Shown: piece by piece, positions 53,297 through 61,074 of the stretch | How positions within the stretch are numbered: position 1 is the first letter of the stretch | Layout: every line of letters begins with the position of its first letter | Made by a program: the position numbers and the translations under genes | Notes under the pieces: generated by a model | What the model was told of the DNA's origin: nothing | What the model saw: only the letters and a program-made list of their open reading frames with translations | Database searches by the model: none | Origin: Paraburkholderia sacchari | GTDB lineage: Bacteria; Pseudomonadota; Gammaproteobacteria; Burkholderiales; Burkholderiaceae | Length of the DNA: 64,000 nt | Direction of reading: 5' to 3' | Assembly: GCF_000785435.2 (NCBI RefSeq) | Contig: NZ_JTDB02000013.1 | Location: 103,666-167,665, forward strand

Positions 53297-54004
53297 TCAG
53301 GTCAGAAGATTGTGCGCTGCGACAGCCTTGGCGGCGTCGAGCAGCGAGGCAACTATACCATCCGACTCAATTTTTTGTACAGGCTGGCCGTGGTTGTAGC
53401 CGTACGGCACCGTGAGCGTGGCCATGCCCGCCGCGCGGCCCGCGAGCGCATCGTTCTCCGAATCGCCGATGGCGACCGCCGCCTGGGGCGCTACGCCCAG
53501 ACGCTCGCACGCGGTGAGCATGGGCAGCGGATCGGGCTTTTTTTTCGGCAGGCTGTCGCCGCCCAGCACGACCGCGAAGTACTGCGCGAGGCCGTATTGC
53601 TCCAGCAGCTCCACGGCGAAGCGGTGCGGCTTGTTGGTCACGCACGCGAGCTTGATGCCCGCGTCGCGCAGCGCGGCAAGACCGGCTTCCACGTCCGGAT
53701 ACAGGCGCGTGTGGCGGCCGTTGATCTTCGCGTACTCGTCCTGGTAGAGTGCGAGCGCCTCGTCGAAGCGCGCTTCAACGTGATCGGCATGAAAGCGCGG
53801 CGCGAGCACGCAGCGGATCAGATGTTCCGAGCCCTTGCCCACGTAGCCCATCACTTCCTCGCGCGTGGTTTCGTCCGCGTCGAGTTGCGCGAGCATGCTG
53901 TTCAGGCCCGCCGCGAAGTCGTCGGCGGTGTCGACCATGGTGCCGTCGAGGTCGATCAGCGCCGCTTCGATGCGCGGTGCGGTGAACTTGACCGGTGTGC
54001 TCAT
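53297..54004 (-). CDS. gph: Phosphoglycolate phosphatase Gph
   Basis: HAD-superfamily phosphatase that removes 2-phosphoglycolate formed in oxidative DNA repair. Motif I ALIDLDGTMVDT (Asp18, Asp20), motif II CVTNKPHRF, motif III lysine in KKKPDPLPML, and motif IV AVAIGDSENDALAGRAAGM. 235 residues. Its ATG overlaps the rpe stop codon in an ATGA arrangement, the common rpe-gph pairing. HAD assignments by sequence alone can miss substrate; context favours Gph. Confidence 0.92.
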   Translation of the reverse strand: MSTPVKFTAPRIEAALIDLDGTMVDTADDFAAGLNSMLAQLDADETTREEVMGYVGKGSEHLIRCVLAPRFHADHVEARFDEALALYQDEYAKINGRHTRLYPDVEAGLAALRDAGIKLACVTNKPHRFAVELLEQYGLAQYFAVVLGGDSLPKKKPDPLPMLTACERLGVAPQAAVAIGDSENDALAGRAAGMATLTVPYGYNHGQPVQKIESDGIVASLLDAAKAVAAHNLLT

Positions 54005-54699
54005 TTTGCGTTCGCCGCGCTTGCCACGGTGGCAAGCTGAGCGCGCATCTGGTCGATCACGGCCTTGTAGTCCGGCTTGCCGAAGATCGCCGAACCGGCC
54101 ACGAACGCATCCGCGCCCGCCGCCGCGATTTCGGCGATGTTATCGACCTTCACGCCGCCATCGACTTCGAGATGAATCTCACGGCCCGTGCGCGCAGTAT
54201 AGGCGTCGATCTTCGCGCGCGCCTCGCGCAGCTTGTTGAGCGCCTCGGGAATGAATGACTGGCCGCCGAAGCCCGGGTTCACCGACATGATGAGGATGAG
54301 GTCGAGCTTGTCCATCACGTGGTCGAGGTAGTTCAGCGGCGTGGCCGGGTTGAACACGAGACCGGCCTTGCAGCCATGGTCGCGGATCAGCGAGAGCGTG
54401 CGGTCGATGTGGTCCGAGCCTTCCGGATGGAAGCTGATCAGGTTCGCGCCGGCCTTGGCGAAGTCGGGCACGATGCGGTCGACCGGGCGCACCATCAGAT
54501 GCACGTCGATGGGCACGTTCACGTGCGGACGGATCGCCTCGCACACGAGCGGGCCGATGGTGAGGTTCGGCACGTAATGGTTGTCCATCACGTCGAAGTG
54601 GATCCAGTCGGCGCCGGCTTCGACGACGTTGCGGACTTCCTCGCCAAGACGCGCGAAGTCGGCGGAGAGGATGCTGGGGGCGATGCGGAATTGCGTCAT
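54001..54699 (-). CDS. rpe: Ribulose-phosphate 3-epimerase
   Basis: TIM-barrel epimerase of ribulose 5-phosphate and xylulose 5-phosphate. APSILSADFARLGEE at the N-terminus, the metal site in WIHFDVMDNHYVPN, LMVRPVDRIV, MSVNPGFGGQSFI, and LEVDGGVKVDNI. 232 residues from ATG 54699 (MTQFRIAPSI); longer in-frame sequence includes a hydrophobic stretch that does not fit. gph overlaps it by four bases. Confidence 0.96.
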   Translation of the reverse strand: MTQFRIAPSILSADFARLGEEVRNVVEAGADWIHFDVMDNHYVPNLTIGPLVCEAIRPHVNVPIDVHLMVRPVDRIVPDFAKAGANLISFHPEGSDHIDRTLSLIRDHGCKAGLVFNPATPLNYLDHVMDKLDLILIMSVNPGFGGQSFIPEALNKLREARAKIDAYTARTGREIHLEVDGGVKVDNIAEIAAAGADAFVAGSAIFGKPDYKAVIDQMRAQLATVASAANAK

Positions 54700-55021
54700 G
54701 GCGGCAATCGGAAAACTGACGGGAAAACCGTATTTTACCGTCAGGCACACGGGCGGTTGGTCGCGGTACGCAGAGTTTCCTTACCGTTGGCCGTCTGGCC
54801 AGGGCGTGCCTCGCGGCGCGGGCCGCGGGCTGTGCGGGGCGCAGCGGGTTGCGGGTGCTGCCTGCATCAAGCAGAATGCACTTCCATGGGGCCCGCCTGG
54901 CGGGACCCGCGTCCTGAAGCCCGAGTCTTGTGCCGAGGGCGCTTTCACAAAGACGGCAATGCGCGCTGCGCGCGGCCGACGACCTTAATACGGCCCACGC
55001 GGCCCGGCAATTGGAACAAGG
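54700..55021. other. Divergent intergenic region, rpe and apaG
   Basis: 322 bases with no credible gene. The only structure noted is the inverted repeat at 54716-54744 next to rpe. The strand assignment of any promoter is unclear. Confidence 0.45.
54716..54744 (-). promoter_or_regulatory. Inverted repeat upstream of rpe
   Basis: CTGACGG (54716-54722) and CCGTCAG (54738-54744) form a perfect seven-base inverted repeat with a 15-base spacer that contains TAAAAT on the minus strand (54737-54732). It may be an operator over the -10 box or a leader hairpin. Confidence 0.4.
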
Positions 55022-55396
55022 ATGAGCCAGTACGAATTCAGCGTGACCTCGCAGGTGCGCTACCTGCCCGAAGAGTCGGACCCGGAGCGCCGGCAATATG
55101 CCTTCGCCTACACGCTGACCATTCGTAATACCGGACAGGCGAGCGCGCAGCTCATCGCGCGGCACTGGGTCATCACCGACAGCGAAAATCAGGTGCAGGA
55201 AGTGAAGGGGCTCGGCGTGGTCGGACATCAGCCGCTGCTGAAGCCGGGCGAGCACTTCGAGTACACGAGCTGGGCGGTGATCGCGACGCCGGTGGGCACC
55301 ATGCGCGGGGAATACTTCTGCGTCGCGGAGGACGGCGAGCGCTTCGAAGCGCCCGTGTCCGAGTTCATCCTGCGCATGCCGCGCACGCTGCACTGA
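55022..55396 (+). CDS. apaG: ApaG protein
   Basis: 124-residue single-domain protein with an immunoglobulin-like beta fold, associated with Co2+/Mg2+ efflux phenotypes in enterobacteria; its biochemical role is not settled. Family hallmarks: FAYTLTIRNTGQASAQLIARHWVITD, cited as YTLTIRNTG and RHWVITD, then GVVGHQPLLKPGEHFEYTS and MRGEYFCVAEDGERFE. The ATG at 55022 follows GAACAAGG. Unlike in enterobacteria, it is not next to rsmA here. Confidence 0.93.
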   Translation: MSQYEFSVTSQVRYLPEESDPERRQYAFAYTLTIRNTGQASAQLIARHWVITDSENQVQEVKGLGVVGHQPLLKPGEHFEYTSWAVIATPVGTMRGEYFCVAEDGERFEAPVSEFILRMPRTLH

Positions 55397-55431
55397 ACGC
55401 TCTTTGAACCGTTACCCGTTATCCGTATCGG

Positions 55432-55569
55432 CTAGTCCCGCGAGTCGTGCGGGGCGCGCTTCTTTCTGCCCGATGCGGTCCACATTACGATGAAAATCAA
55501 CAGGAATAGCGCCAGCAGCGCCTCCAGCCCAAATATGAGCATCGGGTATTCGTCGAGCAGATCTGACAT
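55432..55569 (-). CDS. Small single-helix membrane protein, hypothetical
   Basis: 45 residues from ATG 55569 (MSDLLDEYPM), with one long hydrophobic helix (MLIFGLEALLALFLLIFIV) and a basic-polar tail (SGRKKRAPHDSRD). Other in-frame ATGs lie four and more codons upstream. No good ribosome-binding site is visible. The amphiphilic layout is what a real small membrane protein looks like, but the family is not recognised and it partly faces the mltA start on the other strand. Confidence 0.45.
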   Translation of the reverse strand: MSDLLDEYPMLIFGLEALLALFLLIFIVMWTASGRKKRAPHDSRD

Positions 55570-55687
55570 GGTGGCATCCATCGAAAGCAATGATTGTAGG
55601 CGGGAGTCGAGACTCGAATGGAGTCTTGGCATGGCGTCCGCGCTGGCGTCAGATTGTGCGCCAGAATCGGCGCGCCGTTCTGGCGTG

Positions 55688-56887
55688 ATGTCGGGATTAA
55701 CGGCCGCGCGCGAAGGGGCGCGCCGTTTTTTCGCGATTCACGTGCAAGGCAGGGCGGAGCAGCTTGCGGGGCGATCCGGCGGCCGGCTTTGCGGCTGGCT
55801 GGGCGCGCTTTCTCTCGCGGTGCTGCTCGCGGCGTGCGGCGGCCCGAGCTACGTGAGCACCACGGCGCCCAAGGGCACGCCGACGCTGCCCGGGCAGATC
55901 GCGGCCGCGCGCCTCACGGCGGTAGCCTGGCAGCAGGTGCCGGGCTGGCAGGACGATTCGCTGATCGGCGCCACCGCGGCGCTGCGCCAGAACTGCACGC
56001 GCCTCGCGCGTGAGCCGCGCTGGCAGCGCGCCTGCGCGGCGGCCTCGCAACTGGACGATCTCGATGCCGCCAGTGCGCGCGTATTCTTCGAGACGTACTT
56101 CACGCCCTATCAATTCGCCAACAACGACGGCACGCTCGACGGCCTCGTGACCGGCTACTACGAACCATTGCTGCACGGCTCGCGCTCGCGCCACGGCGTC
56201 TATCAGACAGCACTGTATCGCTGGCCCGCCGGCTACCGCGCGGGCGCGGCGCTGCCGGCGCGCGCGCAGCTGGAGCGCTCGGGCATTCTGAACGGCAACG
56301 AACTCGTCTGGGTCGACGATCCGATCGAAGCGTTCTTCCTGCAGGTGCAAGGGTCGGGGCGCGTCCTCATGGAAGATGGCAGCGTGATGCGCGTGGGCTT
56401 TGGCGGCACCAACAATCAGCCCTACAAGTCGATCGGCCGATGGCTGCTCGATCGCGGCGAACTCACGCCCGCACAAGCTACGATGCAGGGCATCAAGGCG
56501 TGGGCGCGTGCGAACCCGACGCGCGTGGACGCGCTGCTCGACACCAACCCGCGCTTCGTGTTCTTCCGCGAGATGCTGTCCACCGAAGGCGCACCGCACG
56601 GCGGCGCCGACGGCCCGATTGGCGCGCTGGGCGTGCCGCTCACGCCGGAGCGCTCGATTGCGGTCGACCCGTCGTCGATTCCGCTCGGCACGCCGGTCTT
56701 TCTGCAGACCACGCGCCCGCTCACGAACACGCCGCTCAACCGGCTCGTGTTCGCGCAGGACACGGGCACGGCCATCAAGGGCGGCGTGCGCGCCGACTAC
56801 TTCTGGGGCCTGGGCGACGACGCTGGCGATCTGGCTGGCAAGATGAAGCAGGGCGGCCGCATGTGGCTGCTGTTCCCGAACTCGTAA
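55688..56887 (+). CDS. mltA: Membrane-bound lytic murein transglycosylase A (lipoprotein)
   Basis: Cleaves peptidoglycan glycan strands to 1,6-anhydromuropeptides at the outer membrane. A lipobox LLAAC (Cys50 from this start) ends the signal peptide, followed by the double-psi barrel domain (FFETYFTPYQF, GLVTGYYEPLLHGS, FFLQVQGSGRV) and a C-terminal 3D domain (FAQDTGTAIKGGVRADYFWG) with the catalytic Asp. 399 residues from ATG 55688. The N-region is long, and a GTG at 55742 would give a more usual signal peptide; the start is uncertain. The TAA stop lies in a 13-base duplication. Confidence 0.92.
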   Translation: MSGLTAAREGARRFFAIHVQGRAEQLAGRSGGRLCGWLGALSLAVLLAACGGPSYVSTTAPKGTPTLPGQIAAARLTAVAWQQVPGWQDDSLIGATAALRQNCTRLAREPRWQRACAAASQLDDLDAASARVFFETYFTPYQFANNDGTLDGLVTGYYEPLLHGSRSRHGVYQTALYRWPAGYRAGAALPARAQLERSGILNGNELVWVDDPIEAFFLQVQGSGRVLMEDGSVMRVGFGGTNNQPYKSIGRWLLDRGELTPAQATMQGIKAWARANPTRVDALLDTNPRFVFFREMLSTEGAPHGGADGPIGALGVPLTPERSIAVDPSSIPLGTPVFLQTTRPLTNTPLNRLVFAQDTGTAIKGGVRADYFWGLGDDAGDLAGKMKQGGRMWLLFPNS

Positions 56888-56901
56888 GCCGAACTCGTAA
56901 G
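56876..56901 (+). repeat. 13-base tandem duplication over a stop codon
   Basis: CCGAACTCGTAAG occurs twice without gap (56876-56888, 56889-56901). The first copy contains the mltA stop codon TAA. Confidence 0.92.
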
Positions 56902-56925
56902 CATTCGGCACGAAGCGCACACATG

Positions 56926-56960
56926 AAAAAGCCGGCGATCTGAGCAGACGCCGGCTTTTT
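56926..56960. terminator. Bidirectional terminator between mltA and paaK
   Basis: Perfect 12-base stem AAAAAGCCGGCG / CGCCGGCTTTTT with an 11-base loop, between converging genes. Confidence 0.88.
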
Positions 56961-57007
56961 CGTTTCTATGCCCGGAGCGGCCTGGTTCGGCGGCCTGGTT
57001 GGGCCAC

Positions 57008-58306
57008 TTACTTCGGCCGCTTGTCGATCACGCGCCTCGCCTTGCCAACGGAGCGCTCGATGCCATTCACTTCGAGCACATTCACCTTCGCAGTTACGCC
57101 GATCAGCGATTTGATGTCGTACGCAAGCTGCTTGCTCGCGGCGTCGAGTGCGCCGTAGTCCGGTGCGGTTTCGGGGCACGGCTCGCAGTTGAGCGTCATC
57201 ACGTCCATCGGACCTTCCTTGGTCAGGACGATCTGATAATGCGGCGCCAGCGCATGCTGCTTGAGCAACAGTTCCTCGATCTGCGTCGGGAACACGTTCA
57301 CGCCGCGGATGATGAGCATGTCGTCCGAGCGGCCCGTGATCTTTTCCATACGGCGCATGGTGCGGGCCGTGCCGGGCAAGAGGCGCGTGAGGTCGCGCGT
57401 GCGATAGCGGATGATGGGCAGCGCTTCTTTCGTGAGCGAGGTGAAGACCAGTTCGCCAAACTCGCCGTCGGGCAACACTTCGCCGGTATCGGGGTCGATG
57501 ACCTCGGGATAGAAGTGATCTTCCCAAATCGTCGGGCCGTCCTTCGTCTCCGCACACTCGGACGCCACGCCGGGGCCCATCACTTCGGACAGACCATAGA
57601 TGTCGACGGCCGTGATGCCCATGCGCTGCTCGATGGCCGCGCGCATGTCGTTGGTCCACGGCTCCGCGCCGAAAATGCCGATGCGCAGCGAGCACGTGGC
57701 CGGATCGATGCCTTGCCGCTCCATTTCGTCGGCGATGGCGAGCATGTAGCTTGGCGTGACCATGATGATGTCGGGACGGAAGTCCTGAATCAGCTGGACC
57801 TGCTTTTCGGTCTGACCGCCGCCGAACGGAATCACCGTGAGCCCTGCGCGCTCCGCGCCATAGTGCGCGCCGAGGCCGCCCGTGAAGAGACCGTAGCCAT
57901 AGCTGATATGCACCTTGTCGCCGCGCCGCGCGCCTGCCGCCCGCACCGAGCGCGCGACCAGATTGGCCCAGGTGTCGATGTCGCGCGCCGTGTAGGCCAC
58001 GACGGTCGGCTTGCCCGTCGTGCCCGACGACGCATGAATGCGCGAGATCTGGTCCTGCGGCACCGCGAACATGCCGAAGGGATAGTTGTCGCGCAGATCC
58101 TTTTTCGTAGTGAACGGGAAGCGCGCGAGATCGGCGAGCGACTGCACCTGGGACGGATGCACGCCTGCTTCGTCGAATTTGCGGCGATAGACCGGCGAAT
58201 TCTCGTATGCGTGGTTCAGCGACCATTTCAGGCGTTCGAGCTGAAGCGCCGCGAGTTCGTCGCGGCTGGCCGTTTCAATGGGCTCGAGCGGCAGCGGGGT
58301 AGTCAT
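57008..58306 (-). CDS. paaK: Phenylacetate-CoA ligase PaaK
   Basis: Activates phenylacetate with ATP and CoA, the entry step of the aerobic phenylacetyl-CoA pathway. Adenylate-forming enzyme: P-loop HASSGTTGKPTVV (91-103), GAEPWTNDMR, DIYGLSEVMGPG, and the C-terminal domain with IRYRTRDLTRLL, GRSDDMLIIRGVNVFP and a final lysine-containing segment. 432 residues from ATG 58306, preceded by GAGGAG. Last gene of the minus-strand paa run, 70 bases after paaI. Confidence 0.96.
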   Translation of the reverse strand: MTTPLPLEPIETASRDELAALQLERLKWSLNHAYENSPVYRRKFDEAGVHPSQVQSLADLARFPFTTKKDLRDNYPFGMFAVPQDQISRIHASSGTTGKPTVVAYTARDIDTWANLVARSVRAAGARRGDKVHISYGYGLFTGGLGAHYGAERAGLTVIPFGGGQTEKQVQLIQDFRPDIIMVTPSYMLAIADEMERQGIDPATCSLRIGIFGAEPWTNDMRAAIEQRMGITAVDIYGLSEVMGPGVASECAETKDGPTIWEDHFYPEVIDPDTGEVLPDGEFGELVFTSLTKEALPIIRYRTRDLTRLLPGTARTMRRMEKITGRSDDMLIIRGVNVFPTQIEELLLKQHALAPHYQIVLTKEGPMDVMTLNCEPCPETAPDYGALDAASKQLAYDIKSLIGVTAKVNVLEVNGIERSVGKARRVIDKRPK

Positions 58307-58376
58307 CGATGTCTCCTCAAACTTCACTAATGGAATGCGGGTCGTGTGGTTCTTGCAGATACAGGCGCGCGCCGCG

Positions 58377-58850
58377 TTACTCGGCAGCGGGAATCACGTT
58401 GCCGCGGATCTGGGCGGACTTGCCTCTGAACATGGCGACGGTTTCGCCCGCGCGGTTCGTTACGCGGATGTCATAAATGCCGTTGCGCCCGGAAAGCACC
58501 TGCTCGACGGCTTCGGCGGTGAGCACGTCGTTGGGTTGGACCGGGCGAAGGAACTCGATCGAGCAACCCGCGGCGACGGTGTTCACGTTGTAGGTATTGC
58601 AGGCGAACGCGAAGGTCGAGTCCGCGAGTGTGAAGATCAGGCCGCCGTGACAGATCTGGTGGCCGTTGAGGAACTCGGGGCGCACGGCCATGCGCAAGCG
58701 TGCGTAGCCCGCGCGCACTTCGAGCAGTTCCATGCCGAGCGCCCGGCTGCAGCCGTCGGCCGCGTACATGGATTGCGCGGTGGCGCGGGCAAGTTCGTCG
58801 GGCGTCATGTCGGCGAGCGCGGCGGTTTGCGTGGACATCGATGCGTTCAT
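58377..58850 (-). CDS. paaI: Hydroxyphenylacetyl-CoA thioesterase PaaI
   Basis: Hot-dog-fold thioesterase that hydrolyses dead-end CoA esters of the pathway. Signature NGHQICHGGLIFTLADSTFA (helix and catalytic loop), with the N-terminal ATAQSMYAADGCSRALGMEL. 157 residues from ATG 58850, which lies one base after the paaG stop; the alternative ATG at 58838 loses four codons. Neither has a strong ribosome-binding site, so coupling to paaG is likely. Confidence 0.9.
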   Translation of the reverse strand: MNASMSTQTAALADMTPDELARATAQSMYAADGCSRALGMELLEVRAGYARLRMAVRPEFLNGHQICHGGLIFTLADSTFAFACNTYNVNTVAAGCSIEFLRPVQPNDVLTAEAVEQVLSGRNGIYDIRVTNRAGETVAMFRGKSAQIRGNVIPAAE

Positions 58851-58851
58851 A

Positions 58852-59643
58852 TCAACGACCCTCGAAGCGCGGCGTGCGTTTTTCGATGAAGGCTTGCACG
58901 CCCTCGGCGTAGTCATGCGACGCGCCCAGCTCGCGCTGCAGATCGCGCTCGAGATCGAGTTGCGCATCGAGCGTGTTCGTGGCCGAAGCGCGCAATGCTT
59001 CGCGCGTGGCGACGATGGCGCGCGTGGGCTGCTTCGCGAGATGCGCGGCAAGCGCCGCGGCGGTCGCAGCGAGGTCGGTGTCGTCGGTCACTTGCCAGAC
59101 GAGGCCCCAGCTTTCGGCCTTGTCTGCTCTGAGCTTGTCGCCCGTCATGGCTAGGCCGAGCGCGCGCGCCATGCCCACGCGTTTGGGCAGGAGCCACGTG
59201 CCGCCCGAATCGGGCACGAGGCCGATCTTCACGAACGCCTGAATGAAGCTGGCGGAGCGAGCGGCGAGTACAAGATCGCAGGCGAAGGCGAGATTCGCGC
59301 CCGCGCCGGCCGCGATGCCGTTGACGGCGGCAATGACGGGCATCGGCAGCGCCTGGATACGCTTGATCAGCGGGTTGAAATGTTCTTCGATGAGCGCGCC
59401 GAGGTCAGTCATCGCGCCTGGCGTGAAATCGAGATCGGCGAGGTCCTGGCCGGCGCAGAAGCCGCGGCCTGCGCCGGTCAGCACGAGCGCGCGCGCGCCG
59501 GCTGCCGCGACTTCGTCGAGTGCCGCCGCGAGTTCGCGGTGCATGGCGCGGGTGAAGCTGTTGAGCTTGTCCGGGCGGTTGAGCGTGATCGTGGCCACGC
59601 GCGAGGATGTGTCGATTTCGACGCGGATTGCATCGTAGGGCAT
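58852..59643 (-). CDS. paaG: 1,2-epoxyphenylacetyl-CoA isomerase PaaG
   Basis: Crotonase-fold enzyme that converts ring-1,2-epoxyphenylacetyl-CoA to the oxepin form. VATITLNRPDKLNSFTRAMH and GRGFCAGQDLADLD are crotonase motifs. At the oxyanion helix GIAAGAGANLAFACDL the usual hydratase Glu is absent, and the second Glu is replaced within VKIGLVPDSGGTWLLP, where Asp is kept. This pattern fits an isomerase, not a hydratase. 263 residues from ATG 59643, preceded by AGGAG. A strong hairpin lies immediately upstream of that site. Confidence 0.93.
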   Translation of the reverse strand: MPYDAIRVEIDTSSRVATITLNRPDKLNSFTRAMHRELAAALDEVAAAGARALVLTGAGRGFCAGQDLADLDFTPGAMTDLGALIEEHFNPLIKRIQALPMPVIAAVNGIAAGAGANLAFACDLVLAARSASFIQAFVKIGLVPDSGGTWLLPKRVGMARALGLAMTGDKLRADKAESWGLVWQVTDDTDLAATAAALAAHLAKQPTRAIVATREALRASATNTLDAQLDLERDLQRELGASHDYAEGVQAFIEKRTPRFEGR

Positions 59644-59658
59644 CGGTTGTCTCCTGTC

Positions 59659-59692
59659 GATCGGAGTTAGTGCTTCAGCACTTACTCCGATC
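59659..59692 (-). other. Strong hairpin directly before the paaG ribosome-binding site
   Basis: A 16-base arm (59659-59674) pairs with 59677-59692 with one mismatch and a TC centre. On the transcript it ends about three bases before the AGGAG of paaG. No U-run follows. Confidence 0.75.
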
Positions 59693-59774
59693 CCATGCAA
59701 AGCTGGCTCCATCTCTCATCGGGCCGCCGTGCGCGTTGCCCGGCGGGTGACTGCGCTGGCTTTCAGCGCGTTGC

Positions 59775-60977
59775 TCAGATGCGCTCGATCGCCAGCGCAA
59801 TACCCTGGCCGACACCGATGCACATCGTGCAAAGCGCGTAGCGCCCCTGGGTGCGCTCCAGTTGATGCAGCGCGGTCGTGACGAGCCGCGCGCCCGAAGC
59901 GCCGAGCGGATGCCCCAGCGCAATCGCACCGCCGTTCGGGTTCACGCGTGGATCGTCGTCGGCGACGCCGAGCGCGCGCAGCACGGCGAGGCCTTGCGAT
60001 GCGAATGCTTCGTTGAGTTCGATCACATCGAATTGGTCGAGCGTCATATCCAGTTGCTTGAGCAACTTTTGCGTGGCGGGCGCGGGGCCGAAGCCCATGA
60101 TGCGCGGCGCGACGCCGGCCGTCGCCATGCCGAGCACGCGCGCGCGGCGGCGCAGGCCATACTGGCTTGCGGCTGCTTCATTCGCGATCAGCAGGGCGCA
60201 TGCACCGTCGTTGACGCCCGAGGCGTTGCCGGCCGTGACCGTGCCGTCGGGTTTCACCACGCCCTTGAGCTTGCCGAGCGCTTCGAGCGACGTTTCGCGC
60301 GGATGCTCGTCGAGCGTCACGCGCACCGGGTCGCCTTTCTTCTGCGCGATCTCGACCGCGACGATTTCCTGCGCCAGCGTGCCGTCCTTCTGCGCGCGTG
60401 CGGCGTTCTGCTGGCTGCGCAGCGCGAAAGCGTCCTGATCGGCGCGGCTGATGTTGAACTCGGCTGCGACGTTTTCGGCCGTTTCGGGCATCGAATCGAT
60501 GCCGTATTGCTGCTTCATCAGCTTGTTCACGAAACGCCAGCCGATGGTGGTGTCGTAAATGGCGGCGTCTCGCGAGAAGGCCGATGCGGCCTTGCCCATC
60601 ACGAACGGCGCGCGCGTCATGCTTTCCACACCACCCGCGATCATCAGCCGCGCTTCGCCGGCCTTGATGGCGCGTGCCGCGCTGCCTACTGCGTCGAGTC
60701 CCGAGCCGCACAGGCGGTTGAGTGTGCCGCCGGGCACGTCCGTGGGCAGGCCTGCGAGCAGCGCGGCCATGCGAGCGACATTGCGGTTGTCTTCGCCGGC
60801 CTGGTTGGCGCAGCCGTAAAGCACGTCGTCGATGGCGCTCCAATCCACGCCGGGATTGCGCTCGACTAGCGCACGAATGGGCACGGCGGCGAGGTCGTCG
60901 GCGCGCACGTCTTTCAGGGCGCCGCCGTAGCGGCCAAACGGAGTGCGAATCGCATCGCAGATATAGGCTTCGGTCAT
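59775..60977 (-). CDS. paaJ: 3-oxoadipyl-CoA / 3-oxo-5,6-dehydrosuberyl-CoA thiolase
   Basis: Thiolase that splits 3-oxoadipyl-CoA into succinyl-CoA and acetyl-CoA, with a second role on the dehydrosuberyl intermediate. Nucleophile Cys90 in GGTLNRLCGSGLDAV; VIELNEAFASQGLAVLR; GGAIALGHPLGASGARL with the active-site His; the acid/base Cys in LCTMCIGVGQG. 400 residues from ATG 60977, preceded by AGGA. It could equally be called PcaF; the paa context favours PaaJ. Length and motifs match both. Confidence 0.93.
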   Translation of the reverse strand: MTEAYICDAIRTPFGRYGGALKDVRADDLAAVPIRALVERNPGVDWSAIDDVLYGCANQAGEDNRNVARMAALLAGLPTDVPGGTLNRLCGSGLDAVGSAARAIKAGEARLMIAGGVESMTRAPFVMGKAASAFSRDAAIYDTTIGWRFVNKLMKQQYGIDSMPETAENVAAEFNISRADQDAFALRSQQNAARAQKDGTLAQEIVAVEIAQKKGDPVRVTLDEHPRETSLEALGKLKGVVKPDGTVTAGNASGVNDGACALLIANEAAASQYGLRRRARVLGMATAGVAPRIMGFGPAPATQKLLKQLDMTLDQFDVIELNEAFASQGLAVLRALGVADDDPRVNPNGGAIALGHPLGASGARLVTTALHQLERTQGRYALCTMCIGVGQGIALAIERI

Positions 60978-60990
60978 CTCGGATTCCTGC

Positions 60991-61018
60991 GGCACGAGCG
61001 CGGAAGTGCGCTCATGCC
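60991..61018 (-). other. Hairpin directly before the paaJ ribosome-binding site
   Basis: An 11-base arm (60991-61001) pairs with 61008-61018 with one mismatch and a six-base loop. On the transcript it ends just before the AGGA that precedes the paaJ ATG. Like the paaG hairpin it lacks a U-run. Confidence 0.6.
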
Positions 61019-61074
61019 TTGCATGCTAGAGGGACGGGGAGTGAGGCGCTATTCGGCCAAACCGCATAGGCCGT

